In this document: one piece after another, positions 45,758 through 53,185 of the stretch
Position numbering within the stretch: position 1 is the first letter of the stretch
Layout of the letters: every line of letters begins with the position of its first letter
Source of the DNA: a candidate division CSSED10-310 bacterium
GTDB lineage: Bacteria > CSSED10-310 > JAFGJC01
DNA length: 64,000 bases
Assembly: GCA_016927905.1 (NCBI GenBank)
Contig: JAFGLW010000009.1
Span: 37,646-101,645 of the forward strand
Reading direction: 5' to 3'
The notes under the pieces: model-generated
The model's database searches: none
What the model was told of the DNA's origin: nothing
The model's input: only the letters and a program-made list of their open reading frames with translations
Translations under genes and position numbers: made by a program

Positions 45758-46251
45758 TCTCCGGTTAGACTGTCTTCGGAACATTCCGTTTCGCAGCAAC
45801 AGTGGACGATTTTTTCCCTCAGGTTGTGCAGAACGATTTCCCAGGCCCGGTCGAAATAGGCATGAACCTTCGGCCAGTCTCCACCCGATCTCCATCCCGC
45901 ATGGGTGAGTTTGACATGGGTCCACCGGTTCTCCGCGTCCGAAAACTGTATAACCACATAGGTCCGCTCGGTGCGTATTTCCGGAAACGCCGGCGGCGCA
46001 TTCCAGGTGAAAGACAGCATTTCTCCGTCCAGAAAACTCAGGACCCGGCAGCCTTCCGAACCCCGGTATCCCGGCCGGGCATGCATGTCCATGTAGATTT
46101 CATAGGATCCGTCCAGCCGCAGTTCGATACGGGCAGCGGGAGCAAAAAAGCGCATGGCGCCTTCCGAGGTCGTGAATGCGCGCCAGACATCCGTCCGGGG
46201 AGCCCGGACGATGCATTCTTTGACGATCGGTTTCAGAGTTACGCTATCCAT
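45754..46251 (-). CDS. SRPBCC/AHSA1-type protein with Cys-rich tail
   Basis: 165 residues. KECIVRAPRTDVWRAFTTSEGAMRFFAPAARIELRLDGSYEIYMD, CRVLSFLDGEMLSFTWNAPPAFPEIRTERTYVVIQF and LTHAGWRSGGDWPKVHAYFDRAWEIVLHNL match the AHSA1-like START/SRPBCC fold that holds a hydrophobic ligand. The tail carries HCCCETEC, four cysteines in eight residues, which could bind metal or an Fe-S cluster; this is not standard for the family. ATG 46251 lies inside the 3' end of the preceding gene by 13 bases. Confidence 0.86.
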   Translation of the reverse strand: MDSVTLKPIVKECIVRAPRTDVWRAFTTSEGAMRFFAPAARIELRLDGSYEIYMDMHARPGYRGSEGCRVLSFLDGEMLSFTWNAPPAFPEIRTERTYVVIQFSDAENRWTHVKLTHAGWRSGGDWPKVHAYFDRAWEIVLHNLREKIVHCCCETECSEDSLTGD

Positions 46252-47375
46252 GATCGGGTTGCCTCCATTTCTTTTTTTCCCCGGGATGTGGCCAGCAGCA
46301 GGACCAAGAAAACGAGCAATTCCAGTCCCCGCAGCCAGCTCAGCCTGAAATTCAGCAGCCAGAACGGGTGCCAGCTCGACATGGCCGAAAACTTGACCAG
46401 AGATTGAAACACCCCGATACACAGGATCAAAGGCAGCCAGCGCCTGTTCCGATCGGCGAACCGGGCAGTCAGAAAATACAGAAACGGGAATACCGGCATC
46501 ATTTCCCGGCTGGTGTTGTGGGCAAAGAAACAACTCGCGAAACAGATCAATGCGAACACCGCCGTGACTGCACAGATCCGGGTGGGCCGGCGGATGCAGT
46601 CCAAAAGAGCGGTGAGCCAGAATATGCCGAATGTGGTGTACGTCAGGGTCAGCATCCCGGTCAATCCGCCCTGGGCATCGCTGCATTCCTTCAGATATGC
46701 TGGATCGGCATAGAATGACCAGAATCCCGGACCCTCAACTGGAACCAGGAGACGGATCAGAATGAAAATCCCCACTGCGGGAAGCGTCCAGGCCAGCCGG
46801 GTCAGCGCATCCCGGTCGACCGGTTTTTTCGCCCAGTAAATGTATGCAATCGGCACAAGCAGAAACGCCGCCTCCCGGTTGACGGCTCCCAGCAGGGTGA
46901 CCAGCCCGAAACGCCCGGCCCGGTTCTGGAAAATGGCCAGGATACCGGCGCACAAAAGCAGCAGGGCCAGGGGGTCCGCCGTGGACATCTGGTGGATCAG
47001 TTTGCGGCTGGGATAGGAAAAGGCAGCGATTGCAGTCACCGCCGTGGCCGTCCAGGGGGCGATGGCGCGATTGCGCAGGATAAACCAGAATACGATCAAA
47101 AATCCAAGGACGCCTGGATAGGTGACCGGTTTGAACGGATCATCGAAAAGTCCCGTAGATTCGGCCAGCCTTACCAGCGCCGGCGTCAGCAGCCGGTAGC
47201 ACCAGGGCGCCTTCATGGCCTCCAGATCCCAGCGGACCACGGCTGCGTAATGGATACCGTCCGGACGGCTTGTATGGTTGGTCTGGGGAGGTGTCAGGAA
47301 AACCACCGTTACGAACACCGCGATTATGACCGCTATATGCAGCCGGAGCGGTGATCCGGAAGCGGACCGAATCAT
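46239..47375 (-). CDS. Polytopic membrane protein (GT-C/EpsG-like layout)
   Basis: 378 residues with about ten spans. The first loop is RPDGIHYAAVVRWDLEAMKAPWCYRLLTPALVRL, a segment strikingly similar in position and pattern to the corresponding loop of the next gene (DHDGQHYAVM...APYCWRIGVPLLASL), so the two are tandem paralogues. ATG 47375 overlaps its upstream neighbour's stop by four bases. No defined family recognised. Confidence 0.8.
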   Translation of the reverse strand: MIRSASGSPLRLHIAVIIAVFVTVVFLTPPQTNHTSRPDGIHYAAVVRWDLEAMKAPWCYRLLTPALVRLAESTGLFDDPFKPVTYPGVLGFLIVFWFILRNRAIAPWTATAVTAIAAFSYPSRKLIHQMSTADPLALLLLCAGILAIFQNRAGRFGLVTLLGAVNREAAFLLVPIAYIYWAKKPVDRDALTRLAWTLPAVGIFILIRLLVPVEGPGFWSFYADPAYLKECSDAQGGLTGMLTLTYTTFGIFWLTALLDCIRRPTRICAVTAVFALICFASCFFAHNTSREMMPVFPFLYFLTARFADRNRRWLPLILCIGVFQSLVKFSAMSSWHPFWLLNFRLSWLRGLELLVFLVLLLATSRGKKEMEATRSWIA

Positions 47376-48613
47376 GCGGCAACCGCCCGCTTCGAATCCG
47401 GTTTCGGGCGACGCGACATGCGCCATGTAATCAGGCCGGTCAGTCCGGCCGCGACCAGCAGAATCCAGCCGCGCAGACTGATCCCCGCCTGGGAATGGAT
47501 GGGAGCCATCGATGCCAGGTAGGCGGCGTAACTGCGCATCGGTTCGAACTGATGACCGGCAAACAGGTGGAATGCCGCCGCGGCGCAGAAGGCCAGTTTC
47601 CCCGGGAAGCTGCGGCGGGTTATCCAGGAAGCGAGCACACCGCTTCCGGCGATGATCAGCGGCGGCAGCACGGGGATCAGGAGCCGGGAAATATCGCTGC
47701 CGCCGAATATTCCCAGTCCCCCGGCGACAATCCACGGAACAGCTCCGGGAAACCGCTTCAAATTCTCATTCGCAATCCTGTAATCAAGGCATAAAAGAGC
47801 CAGGACACCCGTCCCGCTGAATAATTCCAGCGGCAGCCGGGACCAGAACCGTGCGGAGATCACATCGTTCCAGCCGGCCGTGATCACTCCCGTCAAAGTA
47901 TAATCGTTGGCAGGAACAATGAGGGATCTGACCGCCAGGAATACGGCCAGGGGCAGAATGCACAGAAACAGGATACGCCGGATCCGTGCGGCCGGTTCCG
48001 GCGTCGATCCCCGGATCGAAACGGCTGCAGCCGGAATGACCAGCAGGACCGATTCTTTGAACAGGACACCGGCGGATATCAGGGCGATTGCGGAATAATG
48101 CCGGCGGCCGGCCAGAAGCTGGGCGACGCCGATCAGCACCGGCAATATGCTCCAGTCGATGTAACACGGTGAATAGAAACCGAATTTGATCGTCCAGAAC
48201 ATGCCGGCGTACAAGCCTTGGGAGATGAAGGCTCCGGTAAGGGATAATCCCAGTTTCCGGCTCAGGTAAAATATTTGGATCATGGCGATCCAGTGGGCGG
48301 TTGCAGCCAGGATCCTGAACACCGGAATGGGCGGGAAATCGAACAGAGAAGCCAGCAGAGGTACGCCGATCCGCCAGCAGTAGGGCGCACGCCGGGCCAG
48401 GGGATTGTTTGAGAGGAAATCATCCTGCATCACTGCATAATGCTGTCCGTCATGGTCCAGGCCGCCGAATACGGGAATGAGCGGGGTGACCGACCCGATC
48501 AGGACGATCCATAAAACCGGGATGAGCACCGCGATCAAATGCTTTCCGATCCGGATCCCGCCATCGGTATTCACATCGTTCCGGGATTTATTTTCCGAGA
48601 TGGTATGCTTCAA
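47372..48613 (-). CDS. Polytopic membrane protein, paralogue of the following gene
   Basis: 413 residues, about ten spans. The first periplasmic-type loop reads FGGLDHDGQHYAVMQDDFLSNNPLARRAPYCWRIGVPLL, the same 'DG-x-HY ... R-x-PYCWR-x-x-x-P-L-L' pattern as the downstream gene. The start is uncertain: TTG 48613 has GGGAGGAAG at good spacing but overlaps thiI by 26 bases; GTG 48574 would avoid overlap. Function unknown; likely shares a substrate class with its neighbour. Confidence 0.78.
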   Translation of the reverse strand: MKHTISENKSRNDVNTDGGIRIGKHLIAVLIPVLWIVLIGSVTPLIPVFGGLDHDGQHYAVMQDDFLSNNPLARRAPYCWRIGVPLLASLFDFPPIPVFRILAATAHWIAMIQIFYLSRKLGLSLTGAFISQGLYAGMFWTIKFGFYSPCYIDWSILPVLIGVAQLLAGRRHYSAIALISAGVLFKESVLLVIPAAAVSIRGSTPEPAARIRRILFLCILPLAVFLAVRSLIVPANDYTLTGVITAGWNDVISARFWSRLPLELFSGTGVLALLCLDYRIANENLKRFPGAVPWIVAGGLGIFGGSDISRLLIPVLPPLIIAGSGVLASWITRRSFPGKLAFCAAAAFHLFAGHQFEPMRSYAAYLASMAPIHSQAGISLRGWILLVAAGLTGLITWRMSRRPKPDSKRAVAA

Positions 48614-50000
48614 CACCTTCCTCCCGCAGGTAGGCTGCGGCATCCCGGGACAGATGCCCGTTCCGGCAGTCCAGGACCACCGGGCCGTGGAATTGTTTCA
48701 GGCGGGTGCGGATTTCGGATACATCCAGTACCATATCCGCCCCGCCCGGGGGAGGCTGCGGGTCATCGGGTGTAGCGATCCAGACAGCCGTGGCGTTGGC
48801 CGGGACCGATCGAATCGCGGTATCGGCCGGTTCGGTCGGGTGTGCCATGGATCGCATATCCACACGCCGGAGATTCTCCATCACGGGATCCAGAAGCTTT
48901 TCTGGAAGCCGCCGTTCCTGGATCTCGACGCTTTCGAAGGTGCACCGGGTTCTGGGTTTACGCACGGCGACATTGCAGAATTCGGGTACGTGTGCGGAGA
49001 TTTCATAGGTCCCGATGTTCCGGGCCAGGGATGTTATCTGGGTTTTGTCCAGTGCGATCAGGGGGCGGATCACCAGGGTTTCGGCTGCCCTGGATATGAC
49101 CTTCAGATTGGACAGGGTCTGAGAGGACACCTGGCCCAGAGATTCGCCGGTCACGATCGCTTCCGCGCCGGTCCTCCGTGCCAGCATATCCGCCGCCCGG
49201 TAGAAAAACCGCTTCAGCAGAATATTCCAATACCGCCGATCCAGCGCATTGAATGCGGCCAGGATTTCGGTGAAATCCGCCTCGTAAAATGCCGGATGAT
49301 GCCCGTAACACCAGTTGTCCGCAAGATGTTTGGAGGTTTTCAGAGGGCCGTAACGCTGGTAGGGTCCCCCCAGGTTGCAGAACAGAAAATCCGGGCGCAG
49401 GCCCCGCTTCATCGCATACCAGGCCGCCACCGGCGAATCGATTCCCCCGGAAATCAGGCAGACGGCGCGACCCTGGGTTCCCAGGGGCAACCCCCCCGGC
49501 CCGGGAAGTTTATCCGTCCAGTAGTTGATCTCGTCCCCTCGGATTTCGACCCGGCAGGTTATCTCGGGAGATGTCAGATCAACCGTCGCATTCCGAATGA
49601 GCACAGCCCCCAGAGACCGTTCCACATCGCGCGATGAAAACAGGTGGGTTCCAATTCTCCGGCACCGGACGGCAAAGGTCCTTCCCGCAACCAGCTCTGA
49701 AAAAAGATCCTGCCCCGTCCGGACGATATCCGGGAGATTGGAATGTCGGTACGTAACCGTTTCCGCAATCGATACCAGGCCGAAAACCCGCGCCAGCCTT
49801 TCTCTGATCTCCCCTCCGCCCGGTTCAACCGAAAGGTATGCCTGATGCAGGTCAATCCGCTTGGTTTTAGGAATATCCCGGAGCGCATCCCGGATGTTGG
49901 CCATCAGCCGGCGCGAAAATTCCCGCCGCACCGGACGGCTTTTCAAGGTCAATTCGCCGAACCGGCACAGAATCCGATGGAGGCCTGTATTTTCCGGCAT
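48588..50000 (-). CDS. thiI: tRNA 4-thiouridine synthase / thiazole sulfur carrier ThiI
   Basis: 470 residues. N-terminal ferredoxin-like and THUMP domains (RVEIRGDEINYWTDKL), PP-loop SGGIDSPVAAW at about 184-194, EFC with C342, and a C-terminal rhodanese domain with VVLDCRNG (C445), the persulfide-carrying cysteine required for tRNA thiolation and thiazole synthesis. Full length with rhodanese, as in E. coli. ATG 50000 is chosen; an in-frame ATG at 50036 exists. Upstream of the paralogous membrane-protein pair. Confidence 0.94.
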   Translation of the reverse strand: MPENTGLHRILCRFGELTLKSRPVRREFSRRLMANIRDALRDIPKTKRIDLHQAYLSVEPGGGEIRERLARVFGLVSIAETVTYRHSNLPDIVRTGQDLFSELVAGRTFAVRCRRIGTHLFSSRDVERSLGAVLIRNATVDLTSPEITCRVEIRGDEINYWTDKLPGPGGLPLGTQGRAVCLISGGIDSPVAAWYAMKRGLRPDFLFCNLGGPYQRYGPLKTSKHLADNWCYGHHPAFYEADFTEILAAFNALDRRYWNILLKRFFYRAADMLARRTGAEAIVTGESLGQVSSQTLSNLKVISRAAETLVIRPLIALDKTQITSLARNIGTYEISAHVPEFCNVAVRKPRTRCTFESVEIQERRLPEKLLDPVMENLRRVDMRSMAHPTEPADTAIRSVPANATAVWIATPDDPQPPPGGADMVLDVSEIRTRLKQFHGPVVLDCRNGHLSRDAAAYLREEGVEAYHLGK

Positions 50001-50056
50001 GAACACCCGCTTTCCGGCACCGTCATGGTGCCCCAAAAAAATACTTAAGAAAACGC

Positions 50057-50086
50057 TTGAATTCCATATATTTTTCTATGTATATT
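50057..50086 (+). promoter_or_regulatory. Possible sigma70 promoter for the TIGR02300 gene
   Basis: TTGAAT at 50057-50062 and TATATT at 50081-50086 with an 18-base spacer, in the AT-rich part of the 151-base gap between divergent thiI and the zinc-protein gene. Confidence 0.45.
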
Positions 50087-50122
50087 TCGCACGCTTCGGA
50101 TTTTCACTCTGGGGAGGAAGCG

Positions 50123-50149
50123 ATGAATCTTGTTTTCGGGGAGTGTTGA
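50123..50149 (+). CDS. Possible eight-codon leader peptide upstream of the TIGR02300 gene
   Basis: GGGGAGGAAGCG precedes ATG 50123, a stronger ribosome site than that of the following gene; the frame reads MNLVFGEC and stops at TGA 50147-50149, two bases before ATG 50152. The short reading frame could couple translation of the zinc protein, or the site may simply be fortuitous. No protein-level evidence is possible at this size. Confidence 0.3.
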   Translation: MNLVFGEC

Positions 50150-50151
50150 AG

Positions 50152-50406
50152 ATGGAGAAAACAGCATTGGGCAAACGATTGTTGTGCCCTCACTGCGGCG
50201 TGAAATTTTACGATATGAACCGCCCGGAGCCGGCCTGTCCCAAGTGCGGCACGCTGGTATCCAATTTCAAATTCACAAAACCCAGTATACCGAAAATCAC
50301 CGAGATCGAAATTGAGCCGGATGACATCGAAATCCAGCCGGATGATGATATTGAGGTCATGGCGCTGGACAACAGTGAAGACGATTGTTCGGAATACAAC
50401 GAATAA
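50152..50406 (+). CDS. TIGR02300-family zinc-ribbon protein (FYDLNK type)
   Basis: 84 residues. KRLLCPHCGVKFYDMNRPEPACPKCGT is the family's signature: two C-x-x-C pairs forming a zinc ribbon around K-F-Y-D-[LM]-N. The C-terminal half is very acidic (Glu/Asp-rich, ending DDCSEYNE). Known from alphaproteobacteria and deltaproteobacteria with no assigned function. The ATG is preceded by GGGGAG. Convergent with the decayed hydroxylase operon. Confidence 0.88.
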   Translation: MEKTALGKRLLCPHCGVKFYDMNRPEPACPKCGTLVSNFKFTKPSIPKITEIEIEPDDIEIQPDDDIEVMALDNSEDDCSEYNE

Positions 50407-50416
50407 TCTCCAGAAT

Positions 50417-50902
50417 TCACCGGGAAAACAATTTATCGAGAACCCGCCTGGTGCCGCTTCGCACGGCGAATGTCCGGTATTGCTTCGTTGACCGGAAATC
50501 ATCGATCGGACGGGCATCCTTCGAAACCGCCATGGCCACTTCGGAGAGATCGATTCCGCCCGGAGACCGGTTCAGGAGCAGATTCTCGGCGCTGACCGCC
50601 CGGATCACCGTCGGACCGACCGCTCCCAACGCGATCCTTACATGCTCGATCCGGCCGTCGTCGATCCGCAGGGCGGCCGCCACGGAGATTTTGGCAAGTC
50701 CCTGGGCTTTCCTCGGCATGTATTTATAAAACGATGAAAGGATGCCGTCGCGGACGGGAATCACGATTTCCCGGATGATCTCGTAGGATTCCAGAACGGT
50801 TTTTCCGGGACCCGTTGCGAATTCGTCGGCGGGAATCAACCGACTCGATCGGCCGCTCCAAGTCGAAATCCGACCATCGAGGGCTGTCAGTACCGGATAT
50901 CC
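50417..50902 (-). pseudogene. Truncated FAD-binding subunit of a molybdenum hydroxylase (CoxM/XdhB type)
   Basis: Only the C-terminal part of the subunit remains: PVLTALDGRISTWSG, RLIPADEFATGPGKTVL, YKYMPRKAQGLAKISVAAAL and the end HVRIALGAVGPTVIRA, normally residues about 150-290. The FAD-binding front half is missing, and the remnant begins where the 2Fe-2S subunit gene stops. An apparent longer reading frame runs into the overlapping 2Fe-2S gene and is not the true N-terminus. Most likely a deletion product. Confidence 0.78.
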
Positions 50903-51339
50903 GTAGCCCGGAAGATATTCTCGTACCCGGTACACCGGCAGATATTCCCGGCCAGCACGGTCCGAATGGTTTCGCGGTCCGGGCGGGGATTCTCCGCCAG
51001 CAGACCGGCGGCGGACAGGATCATGCCCGGAGTGCAGAATCCGCATTGAACCGCATTCTGCTCGGCGAATGCCCGGATGAGTGGATGTGGTTCACCGGGC
51101 CTTTCGAACGCTTCAATGGTGATGACTTCTCTATCCTGAATCTGACACACAGGGATCAGGCACGAATTGACCGGTTCGCCGTCGACCAGGACCGTGCAAG
51201 CGCCGCATTCACCTCCCCGGCAGCCGTCCTTGGTGCCGGTTAGATTCAGAACATCGCGCAGTACGGTCTGGAGAGACATCGCGGGCGGCACATCCACGGT
51301 GACCGGATGCCCGTTGACCCGAAACCGGACTGATTTCAT
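50887..51339 (-). CDS. 2Fe-2S subunit of a molybdenum hydroxylase (CoxS/XdhC type)
   Basis: 150 residues, apparently intact. Plant-type ferredoxin motif CRGGECGACTVLVDG...NSC and the second cluster motif QCGFCTPGMIL...CRCTGY are complete, for two [2Fe-2S] clusters that pass electrons from the molybdenum site to FAD. ATG 51339 overlaps the large-subunit reading frame end. With both partner subunits damaged it cannot form a working enzyme from this locus. Confidence 0.93.
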   Translation of the reverse strand: MKSVRFRVNGHPVTVDVPPAMSLQTVLRDVLNLTGTKDGCRGGECGACTVLVDGEPVNSCLIPVCQIQDREVITIEAFERPGEPHPLIRAFAEQNAVQCGFCTPGMILSAAGLLAENPRPDRETIRTVLAGNICRCTGYENIFRATDIRY

Positions 51340-52364
51340 GGCCGATTCTCCGGACCGGCAAGCGACTGCAGAATTTTTTCCGGCGACAGGGGCAGAACCC
51401 GGATCCGGAGCCCCAGCGCGTTGGCTGCGGCGTTGGCCACGGCGGGCGCTACCGCGATCAGCGGAGGTTCACCGATACCCTTGGCGCCGTACGGTCCTTC
51501 GTCGAAGGGCTCCTCAACGATGATGGGGACAATTTCGGGTGTGTCCATGGAAGTGGGAAGAATGTAACCGCTCAAATCCGGATTCAGTATCCGGCCGCCT
51601 GAATCCAGTTCAGTTCCTCCAGAAGGGCAAACCCCAGACCCTGCAAAGCGCCGCCCCGGATCTGCCCGGCGACCTCCCGGGGATTGACCGCCCTGCCGAC
51701 ATCGTGAGCGGCAACCAGCTTCACCACTTGGATTTCCATCGTTTCGGTATCGACGAGCACTTCGGCGAAATTCGCCGACCACACATAGGTCATGTACGGA
51801 TTACCCTGACCGCGGTCACCGAAGGAGGTATCCGGAGACACGAACCACCCGCTCGAGGACAACCGTTTCCGGAGCGCGGAGGCATGGGCCGCCGCACGCT
51901 GGAAATCAACCTGATCCGCGGAGCCGGAGGCGGTGATCTGGGAGATCGCGCTGCGAGCGCCCTGGCCCATCTCGGTGTTGCCGATGAATACGCGCACCGA
52001 TCCGTCGCTTTCCACCTGCACGACAGCTCCGGCCCGCGCCAATCCCTGCCCGCCCGCTCCGAGACCAACTCCATAAAACGACAGGGCGCACCCGGTTCCC
52101 CGGACCTTTCCAGAATGAAGCGATACCGGGGACGCCGGTGACCCGGATGCTGCCGGTGTCGTCCGGTTCAGCCAGCATCCCCTGGGTTTCCAGGTAGGAA
52201 TGAACCTGGTGGGGCGTCCGGTATTCGGCTTCAAATACGGCATGCGCCTGTTCAATATCTCCCCGTTCGATGTGATACTGCGCGAATACATTGTCCGGAC
52301 CGTCCGGGCGCACGACGGACCGGCCGACAACAGACAACATCGATTTCGTCCGGCGATCAGGCAT
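51336..52364 (-). pseudogene. Molybdopterin large subunit of a molybdenum hydroxylase (CoxL/XdhA type), decayed
   Basis: About 1 kb where a working gene needs about 2.3 kb. From ATG 52364 (GGGAGA upstream) it reads SVVGRSVVRPDGPD, then jumps to IERGDIEQAHAVFEAEYRTPHQVHSYLE, changes frame near 52120 to KVRGTGCALSFYGVGLG and NTEMGQGA, loses a stretch, continues VLVDTETMEIQVVKLVAAHDVGRAVNP, then changes frame again near 51600 to NPDLSGYILPTSMDTPEIVP and YGAKGIGEPPLIAVAPAVANA. At least two frameshifts and two or three internal deletions. Confidence 0.88.
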
Positions 52365-52390
52365 ATCCGTCTCCCGGGGAAAACCGGGAA

Positions 52391-53065
52391 TCAGTCTACC
52401 GCCTTCCCCGGTCCGGTGCAAAAGAGATCCGCATAATCGTCCGGGCTGTCCAGGTTGATCCGTACACCCGGATCGTCAACGGAGACTTCCTCCACCTCGA
52501 AAGCATCCGCCATCAGCGCTCGGACACCCCGATGCGGGTCCGGATGCAGAAATCCATCCCGAGCGCCGGCGGGAAAGACAGCGGGATGTCCCCGCCGCCT
52601 GCGGTAAGCGGGTACGTGAATCGCCGACGGATTTTCATCGTGCCGATACATCAGGTCCCGGATTGTCTCGGGTTGGACGGCGGGATGATCCCCAGGCAGT
52701 AGAATCAGTTCGACTCCCGGCGGAACATAATCCATCGCCGCTTGAAGCGATGAACTCATCGGGGCGTCCGGATCGGGATTGAACACAATGTCCACCGGAC
52801 AGCGGGACAGCACCCGGTTGATCTCGTCCGCCCGGTACCCGGTGATGATCACAACATGACCGATCCCGGCATCCAGCAGCGACCGGACGGTCGATTCGAT
52901 CACGGTCTTCGTCCCGGTTTCCGGCGGCCAGGGCAGCAGCAGCTTGAACCGGCCCATGCGCCGGGACCGGCCGGCCGCCGGCACCAGCGCCCAATATTCC
53001 AGTTTCGAAATTCGAAAAGGAGCTGTTTTGCTTTCCACCGGGTTATCATACATAATTGCCGGCAT
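52391..53065 (-). CDS. MocA-like molybdenum cofactor nucleotidyltransferase
   Basis: About 224 residues. WALVPAAGRSRRMGRFKLLLPW is the MocA/MobA-like nucleotide-binding motif, followed by IGHVVIITGYRADEI and ILLPGDHPAVQPETI, PAYRRRRGHPAVFP, and NLDSPDDYADL. Such enzymes attach CMP or GMP to molybdopterin for molybdenum hydroxylases. It is the first gene of the operon with the decayed hydroxylase, 26 bases upstream of it, and looks intact. ATG 53065 or 53053. Confidence 0.85.
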   Translation of the reverse strand: MPAIMYDNPVESKTAPFRISKLEYWALVPAAGRSRRMGRFKLLLPWPPETGTKTVIESTVRSLLDAGIGHVVIITGYRADEINRVLSRCPVDIVFNPDPDAPMSSSLQAAMDYVPPGVELILLPGDHPAVQPETIRDLMYRHDENPSAIHVPAYRRRRGHPAVFPAGARDGFLHPDPHRGVRALMADAFEVEEVSVDDPGVRINLDSPDDYADLFCTGPGKAVD

Positions 53066-53084
53066 GATCCGCCAGGATGAAATC

Positions 53085-53114
53085 TTGACAAATTTCTTAA
53101 AATATCGGTATAAA
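53085..53114 (+). promoter_or_regulatory. Probable sigma70 promoter of the selenoprotein gene
   Basis: Perfect TTGACA at 53085-53090, an 18-base spacer, and TATAAA at 53109-53114, 71 bases before ATG 53186. Eleven of twelve consensus bases match. It lies between the divergent mocA-like gene and the selenoprotein gene. Confidence 0.75.
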
Positions 53115-53185
53115 GCACTGGTGAAGGAAGTGGGCAACCTGCCTCTCTCTGAACGAACAACATCACCATTCAATGGGAGGATGCG

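Noticed and set aside
48477..49637. A 386-residue open frame on the plus strand
   Set aside because: Antisense to thiI, whose motifs and length are complete.
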